From Chloroflexaceae bacterium (GTDB lineage: Bacteria; Chloroflexota; Chloroflexia; Chloroflexales; Chloroflexaceae): DNA of 64,000 nucleotides. The stretch is taken from assembly GCA_025057155.1 (NCBI GenBank), contig JANWYD010000020.1, positions 1 through 64,000 of the forward strand, read 5' to 3'. Positions 50,367-59,794 of this stretch are shown here, in pieces. A program made the position numbers and the translations under genes. A model generated the notes under the pieces. The model was not told where the DNA came from and made no database searches. It was given only the letters and a program-made list of their open reading frames with translations. The stretch's first letter is position 1. Every line of letters begins with the position of its first letter.

Positions 50367-51056
50367 TCAGACTTCGGGGGTCTCGAAACGGTACCCTACC
50401 CCGCGCACCGTCTGGATATAGCGGGGCCGGCTGGGGTCCGGTTCGATTTTTTCACGCAACCAGCGGATATGCACATCAACGGTGCGGCTGTCGCCGACAA
50501 AATCCAGCCCCCAGACGCGCTCGAGCAGCAGGTCGCGAGAAAGCGCAATGCCCTGGTTGCGGATGAGGCAGGCAAGCAGATCAAACTCTTTCTGCGGGAG
50601 GGTCAATTCCTGGCCCTCGCGCCAGGCGCGGCGACTGCTGGTATCCACGCGGAGGGGGCCGGCCTCAAGCACCTCGCGCCCGAGGCGGGGCCGCCGCTCG
50701 CTACGGCGGATAATCGCCCGCATGCGGGCGAGCATCTCGCCCAGACTGAAGGGCTTGCTGACGTAATCATCGGCGCCCAGTTCGAGGCCGGCGATGCGGT
50801 CAACTTCGTCCTGGCGCGCAGTAAGCATCATGATCGGCACGTCGCTTTCCTGGCGTAAAATGCGGCATACCGAAAAGCCATCAAGGCGCGGGAGCATAAT
50901 GTCAAGCACCACCAGATCAGGACGCTCGCGCCGGGCCAGTTCCAGACCCTGGACACCGTCGGAGGCCATGAGGACGCCATAGCCTTCGCGCTCCATGTTG
51001 TAGCGCAGGGTTTCGGCGAGGGTCGTATCGTCTTCCACAAGCAGAATGGTTGCCAT
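50367..51056 (-). CDS. OmpR/PhoB-family response regulator
   Basis: 229 residues. Receiver with 'LLVEDD', Asp in 'DLVVLDIMLPRLDG' (about 52) and Lys in 'DDYVSKPFS'; winged-helix DNA-binding domain at 130-225 ('LTLPQKEFDLLACLIRN', 'VWGLDFVGDSRTVDVHIRWL', 'IQTVRGVGYRFE'). It controls transcription after phosphorylation by the kinase encoded directly downstream (three-base gap). First gene of the pair. Confidence 0.94.
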   Translation of the reverse strand: MATILLVEDDTTLAETLRYNMEREGYGVLMASDGVQGLELARRERPDLVVLDIMLPRLDGFSVCRILRQESDVPIMMLTARQDEVDRIAGLELGADDYVSKPFSLGEMLARMRAIIRRSERRPRLGREVLEAGPLRVDTSSRRAWREGQELTLPQKEFDLLACLIRNQGIALSRDLLLERVWGLDFVGDSRTVDVHIRWLREKIEPDPSRPRYIQTVRGVGYRFETPEV

Positions 51057-51175
51057 ATGCTCTCCCCGCGAGGCTCGACGCCTCGCCTCTCCTTCTCCCT
51101 ACGTAATACAACGCCGGCGCCGGCGCTGCATGCGCTGGCGGCCGGCGTTGTGTGGTCTACGCGGCGGCGCGACAG

Positions 51176-51252
51176 TGGTCGGGGCGGAGGGATTTGAACC
51201 CACGACCCCCGCGTCCCAAACGCGGTGCTCTACCAGGCTGAGCCACGCCCCG
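51176..51252 (-). tRNA. tRNA-Pro (anticodon TGG)
   Basis: 77 nt with encoded CCA (51178-51176). On the minus strand the acceptor CGGGGCG (51252-51246) pairs with the complement of 51180-51186, and the anticodon loop TTTGGGA lies between CCGCG and CGCGG. The T arm contains GGTTCAAATCC. It differs from tRNA-Pro(CGG) at 12049 mainly in the anticodon loop and variable region. Confidence 0.97.
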
Positions 51253-51262
51253 ATACGCCTTT

Positions 51263-51291
51263 AGCGTAGCAGCATACGCGCCAGATGTCAA
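51263..51291 (-). promoter_or_regulatory. promoter for tRNA-Pro(TGG)
   Basis: On the minus strand a perfect TTGACA (51291-51286), 17-base spacer, TACGCT (51268-51263), 11 bases before the tRNA 5' end. Confidence 0.75.
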
Positions 51292-51399
51292 ACTGCGGTA
51301 CAATACGAGCCATCTTATGCATTCGCACTGGCGAGCGCCGTCGCTTTCAGCCCCGTGCCGCGGGCGGCGCGAGCACGTCAGCGCCAGGAGTTCGCAGCG

Positions 51400-52443
51400 A
51401 TGCGCATTACAGCAGTTCTGACCGATCCGTCCTTTGACGCCCACACCTGGCACGGGCACGTCGAGCAGGCCGCGCGGCTCCAGGCCATTCGCGCCGCGCT
51501 GGATAGCAGCGGCCTGCGCCAGTACGTGCACCATCTCACGCCGCGCCCGGCGCCCGAAGCGGCGCTGCTGGCCGTCCACACTGCCGATCTGCTGCGCAAG
51601 ATCCGCCAGTTCGCCAGTTATGGCGGCGGCCAGTTCGATGTTGACACCTACGTGACCGCCGACTCGTGGGAGGCCGCCGTGCTCGCCGCCGGCTGCGCGG
51701 TCAACGCGGTCGAGGCGGTGTTGCAGCGCCAGGCGCACAACGCCTTCGCCCTGGTGCGCCCGCCCGGACACCACGCGACCCCCGGACGGGCCATGGGCTT
51801 CTGCCTGCTCAACAACGTCGCCGTGGCCGCGCGCTACGCCCTCGACCATTTCGGTCTGCAACGGGTCGCCATCGTGGACTATGATGTGCACCACGGCAAC
51901 GGCACGCAGGATATCTTCTACGAAGAACCGCGGGTCTTGTTCTGTTCCACCCACGCGGCGCCGTTTTACCCCGGCACCGGCAGTGTCAGCGAGATGGGCA
52001 GCGCCGCGAAGGCCCCCGGCGCGACGCTCAACCTGCCACTGCCCTTCGGCGCCGGCGACCAGGGCTACAAACTGGTCTTCGAGCAGGTGATCGCACCCGC
52101 CCTGCGGCGCTTCCAACCACAACTGATCCTGGTCTCCGCCGGCTACGACGCGCACTGGAGCGATCCGCTCGGACCGATGGTGCTCTCGGTGCGGGGCTAC
52201 GCGCACCTCACCCAAACGCTGATCAGTCTGGCCGATGAACTCTGCGGCGGCCAGATCGTGATGGTGCTGGAGGGCGGCTACAACCTCGAGGCGTTGAGCG
52301 CCTGCGTAGTGGCCTCGCTGCGCCTGCTCCTCGGCCAGGACGCCGGGCCGGACCCCATTGGCGAGGTGACCACTGTCGAGCCATTGTCCGAGATCCAGCG
52401 GGTGATTGCCGTGCTTCAAGAACGGCACCCGTTGCTGAAATAG
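51400..52443 (+). CDS. histone deacetylase-family protein (class II type)
   Basis: 347 residues. Zinc-dependent deacetylase fold with the expected residues: 'RPPGHHA' (active-site His pair), '[16 protein letters not shown]', '[16 protein letters not shown]' (zinc Asp and His), '[12 protein letters not shown]', '[14 protein letters not shown]' (second zinc Asp) and '[11 protein letters not shown]'. Bacterial members deacetylate acetylated polyamines, lysines or acetoin-related substrates. ATG 51400 with AGGAG upstream. It lies 11 bases before hisH, so it is likely the first gene of a deacetylase-hisH-hisA operon. Confidence 0.92.
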   Translation: MRITAVLTDPSFDAHTWHGHVEQAARLQAIRAALDSSGLRQYVHHLTPRPAPEAALLAVHTADLLRKIRQFASYGGGQFDVDTYVTADSWEAAVLAAGCAVNAVEAVLQRQAHNAFALVRPPGHHATPGRAMGFCLLNNVAVAARYALDHFGLQRVAIVDYDVHHGNGTQDIFYEEPRVLFCSTHAAPFYPGTGSVSEMGSAAKAPGATLNLPLPFGAGDQGYKLVFEQVIAPALRRFQPQLILVSAGYDAHWSDPLGPMVLSVRGYAHLTQTLISLADELCGGQIVMVLEGGYNLEALSACVVASLRLLLGQDAGPDPIGEVTTVEPLSEIQRVIAVLQERHPLLK

Positions 52444-52454
52444 GCAGGAGTCGC

Positions 52455-53126
52455 ATGAGCATCGCGGTGATCAACTACGGCGCGGGGAATCTGCCAAATG
52501 TGGTGCGCGCCCTGCGCCACGTAGGGGCCGACCTGACCGTCACCGATGATCCGGAGGTGGTGCGCTCCGCCGCAGCAGTGGTGTTGCCGGGGGTCGGAGC
52601 GACTGCCGATACGATGCGCAGTCTCGAAGCTCTGGGCATCGCCGCGGTACTGCCGCAGGTGATCGCCGATGGCCGGCCGTTCCTGGGCATCTGCGTGGGG
52701 ATGCAGGTGCTGCTGGGCGCCAGTGAAGAGTTCGGGCCACACCCCTGTCTGGGCATCATTGGCGGCACAGTGCGCCGCTTGCCCGATGCGGCGGGCAAGA
52801 TCCCGCAGATTGGCTGGAACCAGGTGCGGTACGCTCCCGATTTCGCCAGCCATCCGCTCTTCAGCGGCATTCCCGATGGGAGCAACTTTTACTTCGTGCA
52901 CTCCTACTACTGCGACGTTGACGATCCAGCCGTGGTGGCCGGTCGCACCGAGTACGGCCTGGCCTTCCCCAGCGTGCTCATTCGCGATCGCCTGGCCGCC
53001 GTGCAGTTTCACCCCGAAAAATCAGGGCGCTGCGGGCTGCAACTGCTGCGGAACTTCGTCACGCTCGCCGGAGCGCAATCGCCGACGCCGGCTTCCCCTG
53101 GATCAGTAAGCGACGAGGGACGGTGA
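52455..53126 (+). CDS. hisH: imidazole glycerol phosphate synthase, glutaminase subunit HisH
   Basis: 223 residues. Class I glutamine amidotransferase that supplies ammonia to HisF in histidine synthesis. Seen: '[16 protein letters not shown]' start, nucleophile Cys80 in '[13 protein letters not shown]', '[10 protein letters not shown]', and the His-Glu pair in 'VQFHPEKSG'. ATG 52455 with CAGGAG. Followed three bases later by hisA; hisF is not in the window. Confidence 0.96.
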   Translation: MSIAVINYGAGNLPNVVRALRHVGADLTVTDDPEVVRSAAAVVLPGVGATADTMRSLEALGIAAVLPQVIADGRPFLGICVGMQVLLGASEEFGPHPCLGIIGGTVRRLPDAAGKIPQIGWNQVRYAPDFASHPLFSGIPDGSNFYFVHSYYCDVDDPAVVAGRTEYGLAFPSVLIRDRLAAVQFHPEKSGRCGLQLLRNFVTLAGAQSPTPASPGSVSDEGR

Positions 53127-53129
53127 TCA

Positions 53130-53846
53130 ATGGAGATTATCCCCGCTATTGACCTGAAGGACGGCCGCTGCGTGAGGCTCTACCAGGGCGACTTCGCCCA
53201 GGCCACCGTCTATAGCGAGGACCCGGTGGCCGTCGCGCGACGCTGGGAAGCGCTGGGAGCCCCTCGCCTGCACGTGGTGGATCTGGACGGGGCGCGCAAT
53301 GGCCGCCCGACCAATACGGACGCGGTGATCGCCATCGTGCAGGCCGTCGGCATTCCTGTGCAACTGGGCGGGGGGCTGCGCCGGGAAGAGGACATCAGCG
53401 CAGTGCTCGCCCTGGGCGTTGACCGGGTGATCCTGGGCACCGCCGCCGTGGAACAGAGCGAGCTGGTGGCCCGGCTTGTCGCGCGCTTCACCGATCAGAT
53501 CATCGTCGGCATAGACGTCCGTGATGGTCAGGTGGCCACCGCGGGATGGACCAGCCTGGCCCCGGTGCGCGCGACTGAGCTGGCAACACGTATGGGCAAC
53601 CTCGGCGTGCGCCGGGTGATCTACACCGACATCAGCCGAGATGGTACGCTGACCGAACCGAACTTCGCGGCGCTGGCGGAACTGCAACGCCTCAACGGCC
53701 CGGCAATCATCGCCAGTGGCGGGATTGCCAGCATTGAGCATCTGCGGCGTCTGGCGCGCCTTAAGATTGAAGGGGCTATCGTCGGCAAAGCCCTCTACAG
53801 CGGGGCGCTCGATCTGGCTGCCGCCCTGGCCGCCCTGCGCCCGTGA
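53130..53846 (+). CDS. hisA: phosphoribosylformimino-5-aminoimidazole carboxamide ribotide isomerase HisA
   Basis: 238 residues, TIM barrel isomerase of histidine synthesis. Catalytic Asp8 in '[19 protein letters not shown]', '[16 protein letters not shown]', '[13 protein letters not shown]', second catalytic Asp in '[14 protein letters not shown]', '[14 protein letters not shown]', '[13 protein letters not shown]' and 'GAIVGKALY'. The Arg-Asp-Gly at 'SRDGT' distinguishes it from HisF-like forms. Start overlaps closely with the hisH end (three-base gap). Confidence 0.96.
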   Translation: MEIIPAIDLKDGRCVRLYQGDFAQATVYSEDPVAVARRWEALGAPRLHVVDLDGARNGRPTNTDAVIAIVQAVGIPVQLGGGLRREEDISAVLALGVDRVILGTAAVEQSELVARLVARFTDQIIVGIDVRDGQVATAGWTSLAPVRATELATRMGNLGVRRVIYTDISRDGTLTEPNFAALAELQRLNGPAIIASGGIASIEHLRRLARLKIEGAIVGKALYSGALDLAAALAALRP

Positions 53847-53915
53847 AGCCTCTCAGGAGGGCGTGGCAGGACTGCTCCTTACCGGAACATCTTCTTTGCA
53901 TCACAGCGCAGCCGT

Positions 53916-55028
53916 ATGGACAAGAAAGAACGTTCGATGACCAACCCGGATCTCACCGCCAAATACGAAGAGGAGCGCCTGCGGATCCACGAGCAGTCGC
54001 AACTGGTCTACTTGCAGGGCCAGATTGACGAACTGCGCCGGTTATTGAAGGAACAATCCAACAAGTACAGCCTGGTGGTGGAACAGGTGCGGAAAACCGA
54101 GGCGCTGGCGGGGCAGGTGCAGAGTCTCTTCGAGCGCCACGTGGAGGAAACGCGGCAGGCCGGCGAGAGTGTGCGGCGCGATGTGGTGGCCCTGCGGAAA
54201 GAGGTGGCCGGAGCGCTGGTAAAGATCGAGGAAGGCGTTCGCCCTATTCGCGATCTGCAGTCGCAGATCCAGCAGGTGGCCGAGGCCCGGAAGCAGGACC
54301 GCGACTTTATGACTCCCTGGCTGGGACGCATTGAACAGGCTGAACGGCAGATCGCCACGCTCCAGTCTCAACTCAAGGAGCTTGATGATCGCCAGCGCCA
54401 GGTGCTGCTGCAGCTCGACCGGCTGCGCGAGGCCGACGCGGCCGCGGTGCAGGAGACGCGCCGCGTGGCCGAGGAGTTGCAGATTGAGAAGCAAAGCCTG
54501 CGACGGCAGGCGGTCGAGGCGCAGCAACTGGTTACCGACGTGCATAGCGTGCTTGAGGAGCATGCTTCGCGCATCGCCCGCCTTGATGATATTCGCCAGC
54601 ATATTGAACTGTTCGCCGAAGCGCTGCCCAAACAGATCAGCGAGGTCGCGGCGAAGCTGCCTGATATCGTTGCCGACATCAAGCGCATTGAACGTATCTC
54701 TACCGAGCGTTTCCTGATGAATCAGGAACGGCTGGAGGACGTGCGTCTGCAGGCTGACGAGAAGATCAGCGCCCTCCAGGAGGCCGATGAGCAGCATCTG
54801 CGCCAACTGACCACCTGGCTCGAGCGCCTCGATAGCTTCCTGCGCGAACTCGAGCAGCGCCTCACCCGCGATACGGCGCGCCTGGAGCACGCGCAGCAGT
54901 TGCACATCGCTCGCATCCTGGAACTTGAGCGCCGCGAACTGCTGGCCCTCGACATGCTTTTCGCCTCGGTGCGCGATATCACCGAGCGCATTCACGCGGC
55001 GCAACGCGAAGCCACGGGAGAGCAGTAA
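53916..55028 (+). CDS. hypothetical coiled-coil protein
   Basis: 370 residues, unrecognised. Almost entirely coiled coil: heptads from about residue 20 to 360 ('LQGQIDELRRLLKEQSNKY', 'IEQAERQIATLQSQLKELDD', 'LRELEQRLTRDTARLEHAQQ'), highly charged, with no signal peptide and no membrane segment. It would form a long rod or scaffold in the cytoplasm. Start 53916 or 53937 (the second has a purine-rich GAAAGAA before it). It follows hisA by 69 bases and may be read from the same transcript. Confidence 0.7.
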   Translation: MDKKERSMTNPDLTAKYEEERLRIHEQSQLVYLQGQIDELRRLLKEQSNKYSLVVEQVRKTEALAGQVQSLFERHVEETRQAGESVRRDVVALRKEVAGALVKIEEGVRPIRDLQSQIQQVAEARKQDRDFMTPWLGRIEQAERQIATLQSQLKELDDRQRQVLLQLDRLREADAAAVQETRRVAEELQIEKQSLRRQAVEAQQLVTDVHSVLEEHASRIARLDDIRQHIELFAEALPKQISEVAAKLPDIVADIKRIERISTERFLMNQERLEDVRLQADEKISALQEADEQHLRQLTTWLERLDSFLRELEQRLTRDTARLEHAQQLHIARILELERRELLALDMLFASVRDITERIHAAQREATGEQ

Positions 55029-55030
55029 TC

Positions 55031-55065
55031 CCATTTTGGATGGTGGATTTGGGATTTAAGATTGT
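55031..55065 (+). repeat. TTTTGGAT tandem repeat, diverged
   Basis: CATTTTGGATGGTGGATTTGGGATTT run in the gap between convergent genes; same family as 2697-2719. The rest of the 121-base gap shows nothing else. Confidence 0.55.
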
Positions 55066-55149
55066 CGTCAATGGCGTCCCGGTGCGATCCGGGGATGACG
55101 CGCATACACGGCGTTCGCCTTCCGGAGACGGTCATCGGCTATTTCGCTC

Positions 55150-56220
55150 TTACGCGCGTCGCAAGACGAAGATGCGCGGGTAGAGGCCCCCTAGATCCAC
55201 ACGAATAGTCTCGTTAACCCGCCAGACTGGCGAGTCGGCCAGGAGGCGCTCCATCAGGCGCACCTCGTGGGAGAGCAGCACACAGCGGGCGCCAGGGCGC
55301 GCCACCCGCGCGGCCTCGGCCAGCAGCGCCGGGTACAGTTCCAGATTCTGGGCATGCGAACCAACCAGATGGCCGAAGGGCAGATCGCCGGTGATTACAT
55401 CAACGGCGGCGTCGGGGAGGGGGAGCGATCGGGCGTCCCAGGGTTGCACCTCGGCCCGTTCACGCACCCCGGCCGCATCGAGGTTGGCGCGGGCGCAGGC
55501 CAGGGCCTGGAGGTCGGTGTCACAGCCGATGGCCCGCTTTGCCGGCGCCAGCAGCAGCCGCTCGATCAGCAACGTTCCCGAGCCGCAGCCAAGGTTCAGA
55601 TACACATCTTCTGCGGCAGGGGCGGTGAGCAGGTTCATCGCGCAGGCGACCGGACCGTTCAGCGCGCCCTCCAGGTTGCAGACGCGCCAGGAACGGGTCG
55701 CCAGGGGGCGCGGGGAGAGCCGCACGAGCCATTCCCAGCCCGTCCGGGCCTCATCCCGGCGCAGGCGAAGCAGCAGGTCTCCATCATCAACGCCAACGGC
55801 CAATCCCAGGCGCGTCGCCAGTTCGGTTTTCAGGCGCTGCAGAACGCTCGAATCAGCGCCCGCGGCGCTGAGGAAGAGCGAGTGAAAGGTGTGCGGGGGA
55901 TGCAGGCGCAGTACGGTCGCGCAATCGGCCAGCGCCAGGCGCAGGTGCTCGTCGCCGAGCAGGGCGCGGGGCCGCGGCACGGCGAAGTGGCGCGCCAGGT
56001 AGGCCGACGAGGCCAGGCGCAAACCCAGCAGCGCGCGGAGGTCGCCGGTGTAGCTTGCCCGGATCACGCCCGGGCGCTCGTTGGTCTCGAGACGCAGGGC
56101 GCGACCGAACTGGCCCAATTCGCGCCGCGCCAGCGGCTCCAGTCCCTCGGCAACCACAATCTCCAGCCGCCAGCCTGGCGGAGAGGCCTGCGGCAAGTGT
56201 CGTTTGTTATAATGCTTCAT
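55150..56220 (-). CDS. RlmL/Trm14-like RNA methyltransferase (THUMP-type)
   Basis: 356 residues. N-terminal region like a THUMP/NFLD domain ('EIVVAEGLEPLARRELGQFG', about 20-150), linker 'PRPLATRSWRVCNLEGALNGPVA', then a class I methyltransferase: motif I 'YLNLGCGSGTLLIERLLLAP', 'GCDTDLQALACARANLDAAG', 'QPWDARSLPLPDAAVDVI' and motif IV 'GDLPFGHLVG'. The usual N/D-P-P-Y appears here as D-L-P-F, as in N2-guanine enzymes of this group. It should modify a guanine in tRNA or 23S rRNA. ATG 56220 is not preceded by a good ribosome-binding site and overlaps a promoter on the other strand, so the true start may be a little downstream. Confidence 0.8.
   Translation of the reverse strand: MKHYNKRHLPQASPPGWRLEIVVAEGLEPLARRELGQFGRALRLETNERPGVIRASYTGDLRALLGLRLASSAYLARHFAVPRPRALLGDEHLRLALADCATVLRLHPPHTFHSLFLSAAGADSSVLQRLKTELATRLGLAVGVDDGDLLLRLRRDEARTGWEWLVRLSPRPLATRSWRVCNLEGALNGPVACAMNLLTAPAAEDVYLNLGCGSGTLLIERLLLAPAKRAIGCDTDLQALACARANLDAAGVRERAEVQPWDARSLPLPDAAVDVITGDLPFGHLVGSHAQNLELYPALLAEAARVARPGARCVLLSHEVRLMERLLADSPVWRVNETIRVDLGGLYPRIFVLRRA
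56206..56213 (+). promoter_or_regulatory. extended -10 promoter reading rightward
   Basis: TGT-TATAAT-type extended -10 with perfect TATAAT at 56208-56213, upstream of the 56339 gene. It overlaps the first codons of the opposite methyltransferase gene. No -35 match at 17 bases. Confidence 0.55.
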
Positions 56221-56338
56221 ACTGAGGTGACCGTAGCTGATTGGAGGGACGTAATGGATCCCTCTGGGTGTAAGGCAACCCTGAGGGTTGCTTCACATCC
56301 CTTCCCCTGAGCGACCTGTGAGCGACCTGGAATCGCCT

Positions 56339-57628
56339 ATGAGCGAGCAGACCTTCTCTCTTGGCATCACCTACTGGCCGCGACGGAGGCGCCACGCTGA
56401 ACGCATCCTCTGCTCGTGGAGCGACGCCGACAGCGTGGCCCTCCGCGACGAACTCAGTCACATCGCCGAACTGGGGTTCACCAGGGTCCGCTTTGAACTG
56501 CGCTGGGCCGAGGTACTGCCGGATCTGCGCGTCAATACTGCCGCCCTGCGAGGACTGGAACGAGCGCTCGATCAGGCTGCGGAGCACGGCCTTCAGGCGG
56601 TCGTAGCCGTGCTGGGCGCAAGTCTGGGGAGCGCGTTGCACCTGCCCGCATGGGCCGTAGGCTTCCGGCTGCCCCACGATCTGCAACTCGCCCGGCGCCT
56701 TGGCCCGCCGGTTATGATGGCCTCTCCCGACCAGCCGGTCGTGCTGGCCGGCGAGCAGTACTCCGCCGAACCGCCGCGCGACCTCTACGGCGAGCCGGAG
56801 TTGCTCGCGGCGCAGCGGCAGGTGCTCCACGAAACCATTGGCAACCTGAGCGGCCACCCGGCCGCCGCTGCCTGGCAGATCGGCGCCGATATGGAGCGCA
56901 TCCGCCGCCCGGCCTCGGCGCGGGCCGCCGCCGACTGGTGGGGCGACCTGGCCACGCGCGCCCTTGACCACGGGGCGCGCCGGGTGATCGGCGTCGTGAG
57001 CGCGATGAGCCTGGAGCGCCGCGATACGCTGCGGCCGGAGCAAATTGTACGCCACCAGGGTCAGGTAGCAGTGTCGGTGGCGGCCTGGTCGCCCCCCGTT
57101 ACGGAGCGCCTCGACGATACACGCCGCATTCGCTTCCTGCATGCCCTGACCGCTGCCCTGGCGCGGGCCGAAGATAGCAACGCTCCCCCGGTCATCGTTA
57201 CCGACCTGGGCGTGCCCACCACTGTTCCAGGCTCTAACGGCCTGGTCGCCAGCGAGATCTTCGGCCGGACAGTGCTGCATCCGCTGCTCGATGAAGAGCG
57301 GCAGGCCACCCTGATCGAAGAGGCGCTTGCCGCATTGTACCGCGACGGCGCCGCCGGCGTGTGCCTGCCGATGTACGCCGATCCTGCTCCGGAGGTGTGG
57401 AACGTCCCGCCGCTGGATCGCTCCTGGTGGGCGCGCACAATGGGCCTGGTCGCCCCTGGCGGGCGCGAGAAACCTGCCGCCGAGGCCGTGCGAACCTTCG
57501 CGGCCCGGCTGCGCACGAGGCGCCTGCCCGCGCCCGCGGGCCCTCCCGCGCTGCCCCTTGATCCCGAACGCTACTGGTATGACCCTGAAGGCGGCTTCGC
57601 CGCCCTCTGGGAGGATTGGCAGAAGTAG
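56339..57628 (+). CDS. glycoside-hydrolase-like TIM-barrel protein, catalytic residues doubtful
   Basis: 429 residues, cytoplasmic (no signal peptide). Beta/alpha-barrel pattern of GH5/GH42-like proteins: 'LGITYWPRRRRHAERILCSW', 'IAELGFTRVRFELRWAEVLPD', 'LERALDQAAEHGLQAVVAVLG', 'AAAWQIGADMERIRRP', 'PPVIVTDLGVPTTVPG' and 'GAAGVCLPMYADP'. Where active enzymes show 'NE' (strand 4) and 'TE.G' (strand 7), it has 'ADME' and 'TDLG'. The acid/base and nucleophile are therefore moved or lost. Start ATG 56339; GTG 56318 and TTG 56288 are alternatives. Substrate and activity unknown. Confidence 0.65.
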   Translation: MSEQTFSLGITYWPRRRRHAERILCSWSDADSVALRDELSHIAELGFTRVRFELRWAEVLPDLRVNTAALRGLERALDQAAEHGLQAVVAVLGASLGSALHLPAWAVGFRLPHDLQLARRLGPPVMMASPDQPVVLAGEQYSAEPPRDLYGEPELLAAQRQVLHETIGNLSGHPAAAAWQIGADMERIRRPASARAAADWWGDLATRALDHGARRVIGVVSAMSLERRDTLRPEQIVRHQGQVAVSVAAWSPPVTERLDDTRRIRFLHALTAALARAEDSNAPPVIVTDLGVPTTVPGSNGLVASEIFGRTVLHPLLDEERQATLIEEALAALYRDGAAGVCLPMYADPAPEVWNVPPLDRSWWARTMGLVAPGGREKPAAEAVRTFAARLRTRRLPAPAGPPALPLDPERYWYDPEGGFAALWEDWQK

Positions 57629-57679
57629 GGGCGTGAGATGTTTCGCCTCGACCGGCGCGAATTTGTTGCGGGGCGCCGG

Positions 57680-57953
57680 TCCTTACCCTCCCCCGCTTCG
57701 CTGCGCTCAGCGCCTCCTCCCTCTCCACCTTCGGTGGAGAGGGAAGGGGGCCGGTTCTCAGGTGTAGGGTTTTCCGGCGCATGCTCGCGTCGCATGCGCC
57801 ATCCGGGGCAAGGGGACGCCCAACTGTCCTCTCTCCCGCTCGCGGGAGAGGGGGCGGGGGGTGAGGATCGTCAGCGCATTGGAATGCCGAAAATCGCTTC
57901 TCGCTTGAAAAACCCTCCACCTGAGAAGAGGGGGCCGGGGGGAGGGTGAGGAC
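57680..57953. repeat. cluster of CTCACCCTCCCC inverted elements
   Basis: Within the 345-base gap 57629-57973 there are three related inverted elements. The first is CCTTACCCTCCCCC... with the hairpin CTCTCCACCTTCGGTGGAGAG (57680-57752). The second is a TCTCTCCCGCTCGCGGGAGAG hairpin (about 57830-57852). The third is GAGAAGAGGGGGCCGGGGGGAGGGTGAGGAC at the end (about 57923-57953). No gene; may act as terminators for the convergent genes on both sides. Confidence 0.7.
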
Positions 57954-57973
57954 CGTCACCGCCTGTGTTCACC

Positions 57974-58732
57974 TTACTCCCCAGGCGCCCACCCCAGCTC
58001 GGCAAGCCACGCCAGATCGTCGGGCGTGAGCCGTCCCGCTGCGCGGGCGCGCTCCAGCAAGTCGGGCCGGCGCAGCAGGGTGCGACGCAGGCGCTCACGC
58101 CGGCGCCACTTCGCCACCTCGCCGTGATGTCCGGACACGAGCACCGGGGGCACCGGGCGACCCTCCCAGACCGGCGGGCGGGTGTAGTGCGGATATTCGA
58201 GCAGACCATCACTGTGGCTCTCTTCGGCCAGCGACTCGGTGTCAATCACGCCGGGAACGAGCCGCGCCACGGCGTCAACCACCACCATGGCAGCCAGTTC
58301 TCCGCCTGTCAGCACATAATCGCCAATGCTCAGCTCACGGGTGATCAGCGCCTCGCGCACCCGCTCGTCAATCCCCTCGTAGCGCCCGCAGACGAGCACC
58401 AGGCGCTCCATGGCCGCCAGTTCCTGCGCTGTGGCCTGGGTAAAGACCTCGCCATCGGGCGTCAGCAGGATCACCGGGGGAGGCGCGGCGGTCTCGGGCG
58501 GCAGGACGAGCACGGCGCGGATGCAGGCGGCCAGTGGTTCGGCTTTCATCACCATGCCCGGGCCGCCGCCATAGGGCGCGTCATCGGTAGTGCGATGGCG
58601 GTCGGCAGCCCAGTCACGGATGTTGTGCAGGCGCACCTGGATCAGCCCGGCCTGCCGGGCTCGCTTGAGGATGCTCTCACTAAGCGGCCCGGCAAACATG
58701 CCGGGAAAGAGGGTGAGAATATCGAAGATCAC
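57974..58732 (-). CDS. trmD: tRNA (guanine-37-N1)-methyltransferase TrmD
   Basis: 252 residues, usual length. SPOUT methyltransferase making m1G37 in tRNAs with G36. Seen: '[20 protein letters not shown]' start, '[18 protein letters not shown]', the trefoil-knot SAM site '[15 protein letters not shown]' and '[18 protein letters not shown]', '[19 protein letters not shown]', '[18 protein letters not shown]'. Starts with GTG at 58732, which overlaps the upstream hydrolase stop (GTGA), so it is translationally coupled. rimM and rplS, frequent trmD partners, are absent here. Confidence 0.96.
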   Translation of the reverse strand: MIFDILTLFPGMFAGPLSESILKRARQAGLIQVRLHNIRDWAADRHRTTDDAPYGGGPGMVMKAEPLAACIRAVLVLPPETAAPPPVILLTPDGEVFTQATAQELAAMERLVLVCGRYEGIDERVREALITRELSIGDYVLTGGELAAMVVVDAVARLVPGVIDTESLAEESHSDGLLEYPHYTRPPVWEGRPVPPVLVSGHHGEVAKWRRRERLRRTLLRRPDLLERARAAGRLTPDDLAWLAELGWAPGE

Positions 58733-59640
58733 GTCTCGATACTGCCAAGGTACTGGTCGAAAAAGCCCACCACGCGGCGGCAATATTCGGGCCGGTCGGC
58801 GAAGTAGGCGCCGCAGTGATCGGCCTCCTCGACGATCCACAGTTCGCGTGGTTCGCCAGCGGCAGCATAGAGGCGCCAGGCGTGTTCGACCGGGGTCACC
58901 GTATCGGCCGCGCCGTGAATGATGAGCACCGGGCGAGGCGCCAGACGCCCGATGGCGTCAATGGGGCGGGCCTGCGTGAAGCGGTAACCATGCCGCCGCC
59001 ACACCACTTCGTCGGTGGCGCGCAGGAGCGCCCCGACTGGCACACGCAACTGCTGGCGCAGGGCGTGGGCCACAATGTCACGCCCTGAGGTGAACGAACT
59101 ATCGGCCACGACGGCCGCCACGTCCGCCTCGTCGGGCGCAGCGAGGAGGGCCACGGCGGCCCCCATCGAATAGCCGATAAGCGCCAGACGTAGACCAGGC
59201 GCGCGTCCGCGGGCGAATGCCAGCGCCGCGCGCAGGTCGTCTACCTCGCGGCTCACCAGGGTTCGCGGCCAGGGATCGGAGTCGCCGCGCCCGCGAAAGT
59301 CAAACAGCAGCACACTGTAGCCAGCGCGCCAGCAGCGCGAGCCGATGCCAAGCAACTCGTCCTTGCGCCCGGAGTGACCATGGCAACCGACAATCACTGC
59401 GCGGGGGCGCTCCCGGGGGAGCCACCATCCCCGCAGGCGCAGACCATCGGCGCTCGCGAAGCTCACCTCCTCGAAAGGCAGATCCAGCTCCCAGGGGGTC
59501 ATAAAATACGCATCCTGGTAGGTGCGGCGCGGCTCCGGGCTGACGCGCGCGCTGACGTACCAGGCCGCCCCGAGCAAGCCGCCCGCAGCCGCCAGCGCGC
59601 TCCCGGCGGCGAGGCCGAGCAGGGTGGACATTCGGCGCAT
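58729..59640 (-). CDS. alpha/beta hydrolase with N-terminal membrane anchor
   Basis: 303 residues. One hydrophobic N-terminal segment (about 5-30), then an alpha/beta-hydrolase fold: '[18 protein letters not shown]' (oxyanion region), '[12 protein letters not shown]', nucleophile elbow '[13 protein letters not shown]' (Ser), '[19 protein letters not shown]' (acid) and '[15 protein letters not shown]' (His). Likely an esterase or acyl hydrolase facing the outside; substrate unknown. ATG 59640 or the ATG three codons later. It forms an operon with trmD (GTGA overlap). Confidence 0.85.
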   Translation of the reverse strand: MRRMSTLLGLAAGSALAAAGGLLGAAWYVSARVSPEPRRTYQDAYFMTPWELDLPFEEVSFASADGLRLRGWWLPRERPRAVIVGCHGHSGRKDELLGIGSRCWRAGYSVLLFDFRGRGDSDPWPRTLVSREVDDLRAALAFARGRAPGLRLALIGYSMGAAVALLAAPDEADVAAVVADSSFTSGRDIVAHALRQQLRVPVGALLRATDEVVWRRHGYRFTQARPIDAIGRLAPRPVLIIHGAADTVTPVEHAWRLYAAAGEPRELWIVEEADHCGAYFADRPEYCRRVVGFFDQYLGSIET

Positions 59641-59691
59641 ACGGTGTCCGATATTGACGGTATGCCGACACTCATCGCTTGCAGGGAGCGC

Positions 59692-59709
59692 GGGGACCCT
59701 GGTTTCCCC
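59692..59709. repeat. palindromic GGGGACCC/GGTTTCCCC repeat
   Basis: Member of the family described at 11726, followed at 59743-59760 by a GGAGGGC/GCCCTCC hairpin, in the gap between the GNAT and hydrolase genes. Confidence 0.7.
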
Positions 59710-59794
59710 ATGCTCCTGCAAACGAGAGCGGAAAGCGTATGCGGAGGGCTTCGCCCTCCCAGCAACCTCCGAAGAAAGGCTCCCGACCAGGCTC

